The notes under the pieces are model-generated. The model did not search any database. It worked only from the letters and a program-made list of their open reading frames with translations, and had not been told where the DNA came from. A stretch of DNA of 32,553 bases from Microcaldota archaeon. Its GTDB lineage: Archaea > Micrarchaeota > Micrarchaeia > Anstonellales > Anstonellaceae. A program made the translations under genes and the position numbers. The DNA lies in assembly GCA_026414185.1 (NCBI GenBank), contig JAOAJL010000003.1:66896-99448 (forward strand), written 5' to 3'. Positions 7,275 through 13,862 of the stretch are shown in pieces (within the stretch, counting starts at the first letter, position 1; every line of letters starts with the position of its first letter).

Positions 7275-7940
7275 TCAGCCAGATGCGCCCGCAGAATCAT
7301 CAAGGTAGCGCTCTATTTCCGCCTCGTCACGCAGCCCCCGCAGAACAGTCTTGTCGTTTATCACTACCGCAGGGACCTCTGTTATGCCGTGCCTTCTTGC
7401 GAATACATCTATGAACTCATAGCCGGTGTCTATGGGGAATGCAAACACCCTAACGTTGGGGTTGCGCGCAACAACGGAGTCAAGAAGCTCTCCCTGCGCG
7501 CGGCATGGCGGGCAGTCCTCCTTCACCTTGTAAAAGAAAAGCACCGTCGCGTAAGGGCTTGAGCCGCAGTATTTCGCAGCTGCCCTCGCATTTAGGTAGA
7601 GCTCCGCGTTTGAGAGATAATACTGGTCGCGTATGCGGCGGTAGTTGGAGTTGACAAGGTTGCTCTTTTCATAATAGCGTATTTTGTCGGCAAGCTCGTA
7701 TATCCTGCTTGTCTTTTCCTGCCCAACCCCGTAGATGTATTTGCAGTATTCGGAAGTGGAGTTCTCCATAGTCTGAAAATAAGAATGCATCAGCCTTTCA
7801 GACTGCGCCTGAAAAAGAAGGCGGTCAATGTCCGCGCGAAGCTCGTCTGCGCGCATATAGTCAAGCTGGCTTATGAAGAAAAAACCCAAAGCCGCTATAG
7901 CCACTGTTATCAGCGCAGCCTTCAGATAGGGGCTTGCCAT
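7275..7940 (-). CDS. Membrane-anchored thioredoxin-fold protein with CPPC active site
   Basis: A 221-residue protein with one N-terminal membrane helix (about 8-26), an alpha-helical region rich in Tyr and Arg (30-125), and a thioredoxin-like domain (about 130-215). The active site is C143-P-P-C146 in KEDCPPCRAQ and the cis-proline is P191 in TEVPAVVIND. The topology suggests the domain faces outside, where it could form or shuffle disulfides, though this is not proved. Extra cysteines C66 and C125 might pair. GGTGA lies just before the ATG at 7940. Its stop directly abuts the glycosyltransferase start, so the two are co-expressed. Possible clients include the cysteine-bearing pilin encoded at 22371-22943, which is speculation. 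Confidence 0.85.
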   Translation of the reverse strand: MASPYLKAALITVAIAALGFFFISQLDYMRADELRADIDRLLFQAQSERLMHSYFQTMENSTSEYCKYIYGVGQEKTSRIYELADKIRYYEKSNLVNSNYRRIRDQYYLSNAELYLNARAAAKYCGSSPYATVLFFYKVKEDCPPCRAQGELLDSVVARNPNVRVFAFPIDTGYEFIDVFARRHGITEVPAVVINDKTVLRGLRDEAEIERYLDDSAGASG

Positions 7941-7991
7941 GCATTCACCACGACACTCATCAAGCCAGTCTGGCTTAAAAGCGCACCTGCC

Positions 7992-9437
7992 TCAGCCCTG
8001 ACCCTTTGACTCCTCCCACATCCTGCGAATCAGAGCGCGAAGCTCATCGCGCTTGCGCTCAAACTCCTCTTCCTCCTCTGCTGAAAGCTTTATCCTTTCT
8101 ACAAAAGTGCCTGCCTCTCCTCCCTCCTCCACCTGCGGAGCCGCGGCCCCTTCCGCCGCCTGCCCCTCAACCCCGAATATCTCCGCCTCCTTCAAAAGGA
8201 GCTTCACTTTCTCTTCAAGGAGTATCTGCTCCCGCTTCAGCTCGCGCAGAAGGAAAGAAACCTTCTCAATCTCCTCGCGGGCTATCTTTGCCTTGCCATC
8301 CCTTGCGCTGTCAAGAGCCTCAAGCTGGGAAGTCAGCCGAAGCGCCACTTCCTTCTGCTTTGCAGAAAGCTCCTCCCCAGCCCTTGCGACTTCCTCGGAT
8401 ATGTCAACATACTCCTCCTTGAGCTTTTCCATCTCAGCTTCAATTTCGCTTTTGGACCGCGCCATCCCCTCAAACTTGGCAAGCTGCTTTTTGACCTGCA
8501 GGAGGGTTGATTGGAGCTGTGCCGTGATGTTTTCCTTCTGCTTCCTGCCCTCCTCTTCCATCTTGCGAAGTTCGGCAAGCTTCTTCTTAGCCTCCGAAAG
8601 GGAGAGTTCTTTTGAGGACTGCGCCTCAGAAACTTTCCTGTCAAGTTCAGAAATCCTTCCGCTTATGCTCTTGTATTCTTCTGCGATGGCTTCAATGGCA
8701 CCGGCAAGCTCGTTCCTGAGCCTTTTCAGCTCCTCTGCCTCCTGCCTTATCTGCTCAAGATTCTCATCCTCTTTCCTTCCCTCAATCGCCGACCCAATCT
8801 CGTCCAGCCGCGCCTTGAATGCTCCAAAAAAGGCGTCAACATCATCAAGCTGCGCCTGCAGGGTAGATTCAAACTTTTTTAGAACCGCAATCTCCTTCTC
8901 AATGTTCTTTCCACCCGCCTTCTCTTCCTTTGGCTCAAATTCCTTCTTGAGCGCATCCACCTTTTTCTTCAGCTTTTCAAGCTTCGCAAGCGAGGAGTCC
9001 ACAGCCACGTCGTATTTCCTTTTCAGCACTGCAAGCTCAGACTTTATCTTCTGGGCTTCCGCCCCGCTTGGCGGTTGCGCGCTTGCGAGGCGGGCAACTT
9101 CCTCCTGCATGCTTTCAAGCTCCTTGCCCCCCTCCTTCACCTTTGAAAGAAGCTCCGTGATTTCCGCCTGGGTGTCATCCGCCTTTGCCTTAAGCTCGCT
9201 TTTTTTCTGCGCGACATACTCGGCAGTGGGCTTGCGCCACACCAGATATATCTTCGTCAGCTTGTACTCTATGGCGATCAGGCCCTCCTCCTCAAGCACG
9301 TGCGCCCAATCTTCAACAGTGCGGATGGGCAGCCTCAAATCCGAGGCTGCTGCGCCTATCTCAGCCCTCCCCTTCTCCTTGAGGTATTTGATGAGCTGGT
9401 CCACCCCTGTAGATATTAGGAGGTCGTCCAAAGCCAT
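7992..9437 (-). CDS. Long coiled-coil protein with N-terminal winged helix
   Basis: A 481-residue soluble protein. Residues 1-70 look like a winged helix (GVDQLIKYLKEKGRAEIGAAASDL, then RTVEDWAHVLEEEGLIAIEY and a wing strand KIYLVW). Residues about 75-430 are strongly heptad-patterned and rich in Glu, Lys, Leu and Ala, with a few short breaks (for example near 120-130 and 175-185). The C-terminus is a short charged helix (SAEEEEEFERKRDELRALI). It resembles no named family that I can give. The structure suggests a DNA- or protein-binding head on a long rod, as in SMC-like or cytoskeletal adaptors. ATG 9437 is preferred because a TATA element (TTATAAA, minus 9466 to 9460) sits 29 bases before it, fitting a leaderless mRNA. 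First gene of a four-gene minus-strand run. Confidence 0.85.
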   Translation of the reverse strand: MALDDLLISTGVDQLIKYLKEKGRAEIGAAASDLRLPIRTVEDWAHVLEEEGLIAIEYKLTKIYLVWRKPTAEYVAQKKSELKAKADDTQAEITELLSKVKEGGKELESMQEEVARLASAQPPSGAEAQKIKSELAVLKRKYDVAVDSSLAKLEKLKKKVDALKKEFEPKEEKAGGKNIEKEIAVLKKFESTLQAQLDDVDAFFGAFKARLDEIGSAIEGRKEDENLEQIRQEAEELKRLRNELAGAIEAIAEEYKSISGRISELDRKVSEAQSSKELSLSEAKKKLAELRKMEEEGRKQKENITAQLQSTLLQVKKQLAKFEGMARSKSEIEAEMEKLKEEYVDISEEVARAGEELSAKQKEVALRLTSQLEALDSARDGKAKIAREEIEKVSFLLRELKREQILLEEKVKLLLKEAEIFGVEGQAAEGAAAPQVEEGGEAGTFVERIKLSAEEEEEFERKRDELRALIRRMWEESKGQG

Positions 9438-9458
9438 GCTTTTGTGTGCAAATCCAAT

Positions 9459-9468
9459 CTTTATAAGG
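9459..9468. promoter_or_regulatory. Shared palindromic TATA element of a divergent pair
   Basis: CTTTATAAGG contains a TATA box in both directions. On the minus strand TTATAAA begins 29 bases before the coiled-coil gene's ATG (leaderless). On the plus strand TTTATAAG would start transcription near 9490, leaving a leader of about 37 bases before the ATG at 9527. Confidence 0.6.
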
Positions 9469-9526
9469 ATTTGTGCCGAAGTGCTACTGGCTGCAACGAC
9501 GGAATTTTGCGCCAAAAGTGGTCCTA

Positions 9527-10762
9527 ATGGGCACTACAGATTTTGAAATCAAGCTCCAAAAAGAAGCAAAGACGGGCCTGCAGCTCTACCGCGACCAGTC
9601 CCTGCTGCGCCGCAAGTTCGGAGAGGAGGCAGTCAGGCTCTACGACATGATTGACAGCGAAAAGACTGCCGCCGAGATAATGGCGGAGCTTGGCATGGAT
9701 GAAAAGAAGTTCATGGAAATACTTGAATTCATGAACAACAACGGCATAGTCAGCGTGGTTCCGGCATCAGGGCAACAGGAGGCTCAGACGCCTGCCGCGG
9801 CACAGCCACCTGACGCAGAAAAGAAAGAAGGCGAGGAAAGCACGGCAGAACCCCCTGCAAAAAAGCCGGTTTCAGAGGAGCTTCTTTCCCCCCTTGAAAA
9901 GCTTCTTTATCAAAAGTTCGGTCCGACGGGGGTCCAAATATACAACCTGATAGACGGCGAAAAGACGGCTGAGGAGATATTGCGCGAAACCGGCATCTCA
10001 GAAACAAAGCTTGTAGAAATCCTGGAATTCATGGATGAGCAGGGCATAATAAAGCTTGAAAAGCCGCAAGAAAAGGAAGAGGATGAAAGCGAAGAGGAAG
10101 AAACAGAGGAGGAAGAGGAGGAGAAGGAAAAAGAAGGGGAGTCAAAGCCGCCTGCGCGGGAGCCGCGCTTCAAGCCGATGCTTGAGGAAGAGCCTGAAGA
10201 AACCCCATTCACGCCGCCAAAACCGCCTCCAAAAAAAGAGGAAAAAAAGGAGCAGAAGCCGGAGGAAAAGCAGGAGTTTGAGGACCTGATACCTGTGGAT
10301 GTGCCTTCCATGTCCAATCTAACCCTCGTTCAGAAGGCGGTGATGTTCGCCGAGCTTGCAACCAAGTTCGGAAAAAGCGGCAGGGCGCTTATTGACCTTG
10401 TGGATGGCAAGCGAGATTTTGTAGAGCTTGCCCTGCTGACCGGCCTTTCTTTTTTTGAGATAGACGCGATAATGGCTTATTTCGGCAAGAAAGGGTTTAT
10501 CACCTTCCGCCAGCTTTCCCGCGAGGAGATAAAGAAGAAATACGGAGAGGACGGCTTTGCCATCTACAAAAAAGCTGGCAGGGACGGCATTCTCCTGTAT
10601 GAGATGATAGGCAAGGAAACCTCGCTTAAGGACATAATCCTCAAAAGCAAGCTTGACCCAGACAGGGCGATAGACATATTCGTGTTCATCCACAAGGTGC
10701 TGGGCTTGGACATCCCAATTGACCGAAACGTCATATACCGGCAGCTTGGGCTGAAAAAGTGA
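9527..10762 (+). CDS. Four-repeat winged-helix-like protein with acidic linkers
   Basis: A 411-residue protein containing four copies of a 46-residue unit at residues 30-75, 130-175, 280-325 and 349-394. The unit pattern is KFGxxGxxxYxxIDGEKTAxEIxxxTGxxxxxxxEIxxFMxxxGII, like a small winged helix. Copies 1 and 2 match at 23 of 46 positions by eye. Linkers are low in complexity: Ala/Pro/Glu (76-120) and very acidic Glu/Lys/Pro (180-260). The pattern recalls the PqqD-like or DUF4388-type IDGxRTxxEI helical motif, but I would not name a family. No membrane segment. The ATG at 9527 is chosen over a GTG at 9473, which lies in the promoter region. It shares its promoter with the divergent coiled-coil gene, which also carries a winged helix. 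Confidence 0.85.
   Translation: MGTTDFEIKLQKEAKTGLQLYRDQSLLRRKFGEEAVRLYDMIDSEKTAAEIMAELGMDEKKFMEILEFMNNNGIVSVVPASGQQEAQTPAAAQPPDAEKKEGEESTAEPPAKKPVSEELLSPLEKLLYQKFGPTGVQIYNLIDGEKTAEEILRETGISETKLVEILEFMDEQGIIKLEKPQEKEEDESEEEETEEEEEEKEKEGESKPPAREPRFKPMLEEEPEETPFTPPKPPPKKEEKKEQKPEEKQEFEDLIPVDVPSMSNLTLVQKAVMFAELATKFGKSGRALIDLVDGKRDFVELALLTGLSFFEIDAIMAYFGKKGFITFRQLSREEIKKKYGEDGFAIYKKAGRDGILLYEMIGKETSLKDIILKSKLDPDRAIDIFVFIHKVLGLDIPIDRNVIYRQLGLKK
9614..10051 (+). repeat. Two 138-base repeat units 300 bases apart inside the four-repeat gene
   Basis: Units 9614-9751 and 9914-10051 are aligned at an exact 300-base offset. Identical stretches include AAGTTCGG at the start, GGCGAAAAGAC or AGCGAAAAGAC in the middle, GAATTCATG and GGCATA near the end. 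Units 3 (10364-10501) and 4 (10571-10708) are recognisable only at the protein level. This indicates in-gene duplication, the first pair being the more recent. Confidence 0.75.
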
Positions 10763-10769
10763 CCGCCTG

Positions 10770-11207
10770 CTAGTTTCTTATTCTGCCCAAAGCCATGCCT
10801 TCAATCTCAAGCTCCCCCTCAAAGTATCCGCCCAGCTTTTTTCCCATCCTTGAAAGCGCAAGCCTTCTGCATGCCGTCAGTTTCAGCAGACAAGCAAGCT
10901 TTTTTGGAGGAATCTTCCTTTGGCTTACAAAGACAAAGTCCGAAGGGTCCGCAGCCCCTACCTTGCGGAGCGCAGAGCCAAAATTCATCCCGCAGGAAAG
11001 GAAAAGCATCGCCTCATTTGAAAGTTTTTCAGAGGCATTCTGCCTGCGCCTTGCTGCTCTTTTCGCAAGCTCAAAGGCTGCTTCAAGCCCAAGACCGGTT
11101 TTGATCGCTTTTGGTGAGAGAAGCAGGCAGTGCCCGCCAATGCGCGATGCCGCCTTGACAAGCTCGGGCATGCTGCCAAGCGATGAGCGGCAGCGGAGAA
11201 TCTGCAT
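10770..11207 (-). CDS. Probable KEOPS complex subunit Cgi121
   Basis: A 145-residue protein. The segment LGLEAAFELAKRAARRRQNASEKLSNEAMLFLSCGMNFGSALRKVGA matches the Cgi121 pattern: a helix with alternating Ala and Lys, then an invariant E-x-L/M-L-x-L-S-x-G stretch and an A-x-x-x-x-G-A helix. Cgi121 binds Bud32 in the KEOPS complex and helps recruit tRNA for N6-threonylcarbamoyladenosine (t6A) at position 37. It is divergent from eS8 and converges on the four-repeat gene. A TATA-like TTTTTAAA (minus, 11239 to 11232) about 32 bases ahead of the ATG suggests a leaderless mRNA. The Pcc1 subunit gene lies at 28531-28920. Family call is from pattern only. Confidence 0.72.
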   Translation of the reverse strand: MQILRCRSSLGSMPELVKAASRIGGHCLLLSPKAIKTGLGLEAAFELAKRAARRRQNASEKLSNEAMLFLSCGMNFGSALRKVGAADPSDFVFVSQRKIPPKKLACLLKLTACRRLALSRMGKKLGGYFEGELEIEGMALGRIRN

Positions 11208-11230
11208 GGTCTTAGGTGGGCTGGTGAAAC

Positions 11231-11240
11231 CTTTAAAAAC
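11231..11240. promoter_or_regulatory. Shared TATA element of the Cgi121 / eS8 divergent pair
   Basis: CTTTAAAAAC reads as a TATA box both ways. Minus-strand TTTTTAAA lies about 32 bases before the Cgi121 ATG. Plus-strand TTTAAAAA would start near 11262, leaving about 25 bases of leader with GGAGG before the eS8 ATG. Confidence 0.55.
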
Positions 11241-11286
11241 ACCTCACAGAATATACTGCCTGCATTTTGTCTTCCGGAGGATTCTG

Positions 11287-11670
11287 ATGGAAAACTACCA
11301 CGGCGCATCGCGCTCCACAATAAAAGGGACCGGTGCAAAGTCCGGCAAAAGAAGCGACAAAAAGCTTCGCTTCGCAGGAGGACCTTTTACCGCCACAAAG
11401 GTTGGCAAAAGCGAGGTTCGCTTCCTCAAGCGCAGCCGCGGCACCTCTGCCAAGGTTAAGCTAAAGTCCGCCAGGTTTGCAAATATCCTCACAAAAGACG
11501 GCAAGGTCAAGAAGGTGGAAATCCGAACGGTGCTTGAAACCCCTGACAACCGCCACCACGCAAGGCAGAACATCATAACCAAGGGCGCGATAATAGACAC
11601 TGAGCTTGGCAAGGCGAAGGTCACAAACCGCGTGGGACAAGACGGAGTAGTCAACGGCAGGCTTCTGTAA
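11287..11670 (+). CDS. rps8e: Small-subunit ribosomal protein eS8
   Basis: A 127-residue archaeal/eukaryotic ribosomal protein. It contains the diagnostic TVLETPDNRHHARQNIITKGAIIDTELGKAKVTNRVGQDGVVNGRLL segment, as well as RSRGTSAKVKLKSARFANI. The N-terminus is basic and replaces the usual SxxxxTGG with STIKGTGAKSGKRSDKKLRFAGG. It sits in the 30S subunit on 16S rRNA. CCGGAGGATTCTG gives a strong ribosome binding site before the ATG at 11287. The frame is open far upstream, but that part overlaps the promoter and Cgi121 and is not coding. It has no other ribosomal gene next to it and is followed by a decayed gene. Confidence 0.95.
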   Translation: MENYHGASRSTIKGTGAKSGKRSDKKLRFAGGPFTATKVGKSEVRFLKRSRGTSAKVKLKSARFANILTKDGKVKKVEIRTVLETPDNRHHARQNIITKGAIIDTELGKAKVTNRVGQDGVVNGRLL

Positions 11671-11675
11671 GGCGT

Positions 11676-12300
11676 ATGGATGTTGATAAACCATTGGAAC
11701 GCGCAAGGTTTCCGAAAAGCTTCTTGCCCTTGACGATTCTACAGGCTTTCTTGTCGCAGTGCTGCTTGGGGCGCTGCTCGCGATTGCTGGCCTCTATTAG
11801 CTTGCGGTTCCAGTGGGTTTTCCCTGGTTCGCCTCGCTCTTTTTCCTAATATTCCGCATCCCGCTTCTTTTCTTTGCCAAAAAATCCGAGGTCCGGCTGG
11901 ACATCGTGTCGGGCTCTACCGCCATTTCGCGCTCCTTGCTTTTTGGGAGATCCGTCCAGAGCTTCCCTCATGAAAGCATAGCCAGGGTGGAGATGAGGCA
12001 GAGCAGGACCGCAAGCAACAGAGGGCCCCAAGTTCAGGAGGAGCCTGTCTTCTGCTTCAAGGACGGCTATGAGCAGTCGTTCCCGAACGTCCTTGACGGC
12101 TCGCTTATGAGTATCTGAGGAATGCTCATAGGGGAAAACAGCTCAATTTCCCAAGCGCAGGAGGGAAAGAAGGAGGAATAATTGCAATGGGCAATATTGA
12201 AGGCTGGGCAGTGGGTAATTTCACCGCCTCTTCGGAGGACTGGCAAACACACGAATGCATTGGTAACGCCAACGACCCCTCAGGCATACCTGCGGAATAG
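11676..12300 (+). pseudogene. Decayed gene for a two-helix membrane protein
   Basis: This 625-base stretch has no intact gene but clear coding remnants. One frame (11690-11797) reads TRKVSEKLLALDDSTGFLVAV... into a membrane helix and stops at TAG (11798-11800). The same frame continues at once with PVGFPWFASLFFLIFRIPLLFF (second helix) and a beta-rich part (VRLDIVSGSTAISRSLLFGRSVQ...), ending at TGA 12116-12118. A different frame carries on from about 12097 (RLAYEYLRNAHRGKQLNFPSAGG...) through MGNIEGWAVGNF to a TAG at 12298-12300. The only good ATG (11676, MDVDKPLERAR) is in a third frame. So at least one stop and two frame shifts disrupt it. A 37-residue ORF at 12187-12300 has a nice GGAGG and could be expressed on its own. 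Confidence 0.6.
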
Positions 12301-13473
12301 TCAGCCTGCAAGCGAAAGAGCAATTGCAGGCACGATAATCAGCCCCATCACATGGGTTCTTCTTATCCCCAGAAGCGGCGGCAGCAGCCCAACTGCCGTT
12401 GAAGTGGCAAACAAAAGAAGCCCTCCCGCGCCAGAAACAATCGCAACCGCGCAGGTAAGATAGGAAAGTATCCCAAAGTTCAGCACCCTCATATCAAGCG
12501 ACTGCAGCCTGTTTGCGTGCTTGGCAAGCCTCATGAGCAAGAAGACAGAGATGCCAAGGGAAAGAAGAAACGCTCCAATCAGAACAGGCAAATCCGGCGC
12601 AAGCACGGGCTTGATTTCGTTCATTATCGCAAGCGCCCCTTCCCTTGCCTTCCCGATTGACACAAGCGCTCCGAATGCAAATACCGCGTGCGAAGCGGCA
12701 ATCGCGGCGACAAGGGCAAGGAACTTGCGCGGCTCTTCGGTTGGAAGCAGCAGAGAGGCAAAAACCGCAATCTGCGCCGGCGCGGCAATGCCGGGCAGAA
12801 GGTCTGAGAGCATCCCGAAAAGCACGCCTGCCGCCACATAGGGAAGGAAATCCAGTTTTGTTTTCTGGCTTTTCTGGCTCGGAAGCGGCTGTGCCGAGGC
12901 GAAGGAAAGCAATATGCCCGAGGCGGCAAAAAGTCCGCAAAAGGCGGGGAAAAGCGGGTCGTTTATCGGGGCGCGCATGCTTGCCAGCCCAAGCGCGCCT
13001 GAAAGCGCAAAGACAAAACCAGCAAGCATTATTTTGCGCACCTGCCTTTCGCTTGCAAGAAGGAAAAGCGAGGCGCAGGCAAGCACAAGCGCCATATTCG
13101 GCTCTATGGCCGGGTAGATTGCTGGAAGGATTGCAAGGGCGGCAGGAAGCAGAACTGCGGATGCGCCAGAAGCAATCATAGCAGAGCTTGCGCATACTGC
13201 CAATGCCTCCCTGCCCCTGCCTTCAAGGGCAAGCCGGTGCCCCGGCAGCACGCTTACCACTACCGTCTCATCAGGTATGGAAAGAAAGATAGCTGGGAAA
13301 AATGAAAAGACGATGTGGGCAGCAAGCACAGCCGCCACAACGACCGCAAAGGCGTCCGGCGCAATTGGCATGGTGGCAAGCACAGAAGCAACGGTGTTGG
13401 AGTGTATTCCGGGAACAAGCCCAGAAAAAGCCCCCAAAAGCAAGCCGGCAAGCACAGCCGCCAAAGGATGCAT
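12301..13473 (-). CDS. TctA-like (DUF112 family) membrane transporter
   Basis: A 390-residue protein with roughly ten hydrophobic helices. The first begins AGLLLGAFSGLVPGIHSNTVASVLA. The internal half repeats the motif as VAAGVLFGMLSDLLPGIAAPAQIAVFASLL (about residues 215-245). This two-fold G-x-x-P-G-I pattern is that of the TctA/DUF112 permeases, which in bacteria move tricarboxylates with small partner proteins TctB and TctC. No such partners are seen here, and archaeal forms have no proven substrate. The gene follows the OB-fold membrane protein by three bases and is co-transcribed with it. Its stop abuts the end of the decayed gene. Confidence 0.83.
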   Translation of the reverse strand: MHPLAAVLAGLLLGAFSGLVPGIHSNTVASVLATMPIAPDAFAVVVAAVLAAHIVFSFFPAIFLSIPDETVVVSVLPGHRLALEGRGREALAVCASSAMIASGASAVLLPAALAILPAIYPAIEPNMALVLACASLFLLASERQVRKIMLAGFVFALSGALGLASMRAPINDPLFPAFCGLFAASGILLSFASAQPLPSQKSQKTKLDFLPYVAAGVLFGMLSDLLPGIAAPAQIAVFASLLLPTEEPRKFLALVAAIAASHAVFAFGALVSIGKAREGALAIMNEIKPVLAPDLPVLIGAFLLSLGISVFLLMRLAKHANRLQSLDMRVLNFGILSYLTCAVAIVSGAGGLLLFATSTAVGLLPPLLGIRRTHVMGLIIVPAIALSLAG

Positions 13474-13476
13474 AAT

Positions 13477-13812
13477 TCATCCGACCTCTATCTTTTCAGC
13501 TTCCAGATAGCGGCTGCCCCTGAATTGCCTCACCCTTCCGGTCACAGCTGCGCTCCTTCCGCTGAAAAGCAAGTGTGAGGACGGGATGTTGCCAGCCCTT
13601 ACTAAGATGCAGAGCCTGTCGCAAAGCATGAACTTTCCAAATGTTGCGTTTTGCGCAGTTCCGTAGATGACAAGAAGCGAGTTTTCCTCCGCAATCATCG
13701 CCTCGGCAACCGTCGCCTTTCGCGGCGTTTCAGCCATAAGAAAAAGCAGGGCTATGCCGGCTGCCGCCAAAGACGCCGCCCCAAGCACTATGCTCCGCTG
13801 GTCAAGCCCCAT
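13477..13812 (-). CDS. Membrane-anchored OB-fold-like small protein
   Basis: A 111-residue protein. A single membrane helix at residues 7-27 (SIVLGAASLAAAGIALLFLMA) is followed by a beta-rich domain. Its strands SLLVIYGTAQNATFG, KFMLCDRLCILVRAG, LLFSGRSAAVTGRVRQFRGSRYLEAEKIE look like the OB-fold type seen in small nucleic-acid-anticodon-binding-like proteins. The final strand order, ending with a GRV-x-x-F-x-G-x-x-Y-L-E pattern, supports this. The ATG at 13812 is preferred over upstream in-frame codons because the promoter is there: TTTTTAAG (minus 13838 to 13831) is about 26 bases upstream, and GGGGAG is just before the ATG. It precedes the TctA-like gene by three bases. Function unknown. 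Confidence 0.75.
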   Translation of the reverse strand: MGLDQRSIVLGAASLAAAGIALLFLMAETPRKATVAEAMIAEENSLLVIYGTAQNATFGKFMLCDRLCILVRAGNIPSSHLLFSGRSAAVTGRVRQFRGSRYLEAEKIEVG

Positions 13813-13830
13813 CCGCTCCCCACTGCTACA

Positions 13831-13840
13831 CTTAAAAATC
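13831..13840. promoter_or_regulatory. Shared TATA element of the OB-fold protein / deaminase divergent pair
   Basis: CTTAAAAATC gives TTTTTAAG on the minus strand, about 26 bases before the OB-fold protein's ATG, and TTAAAAAT on the plus strand, 31 bases before the deaminase's ATG. Both messages could be leaderless. A second TATA-like AATATAAG at 13847-13853 is too close (16 bases) to serve the deaminase. Confidence 0.5.
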
Positions 13841-13862
13841 ACAAGAATATAAGCCCTACCGT

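Noticed and set aside
8053-9546. A 497-codon open frame on the plus strand opposite the coiled-coil gene
   Set aside because: It is Ser/Phe/Ala-rich in the way expected from the antisense of Glu/Lys/Leu codons, has no start signals, and overlaps the whole coiled-coil gene.
11798-11800. TAG read as pyrrolysine or by programmed readthrough
   Set aside because: No pyrrolysine genes are in view, the 5' and 3' parts also need frame shifts, and nothing marks a recoding signal. Decay is simpler.
12494-13195. A 233-codon minus-strand open frame in another phase of the transporter gene
   Set aside because: The transporter frame has clear membrane helices and the family motif; this one is an out-of-phase shadow rich in Cys and Arg.
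13847-13853. AATATAAG as TATA box of the deaminase gene
   Set aside because: It is only 16 bases from the ATG, too near for a start outside the gene; the element at 13831-13840 has better spacing.
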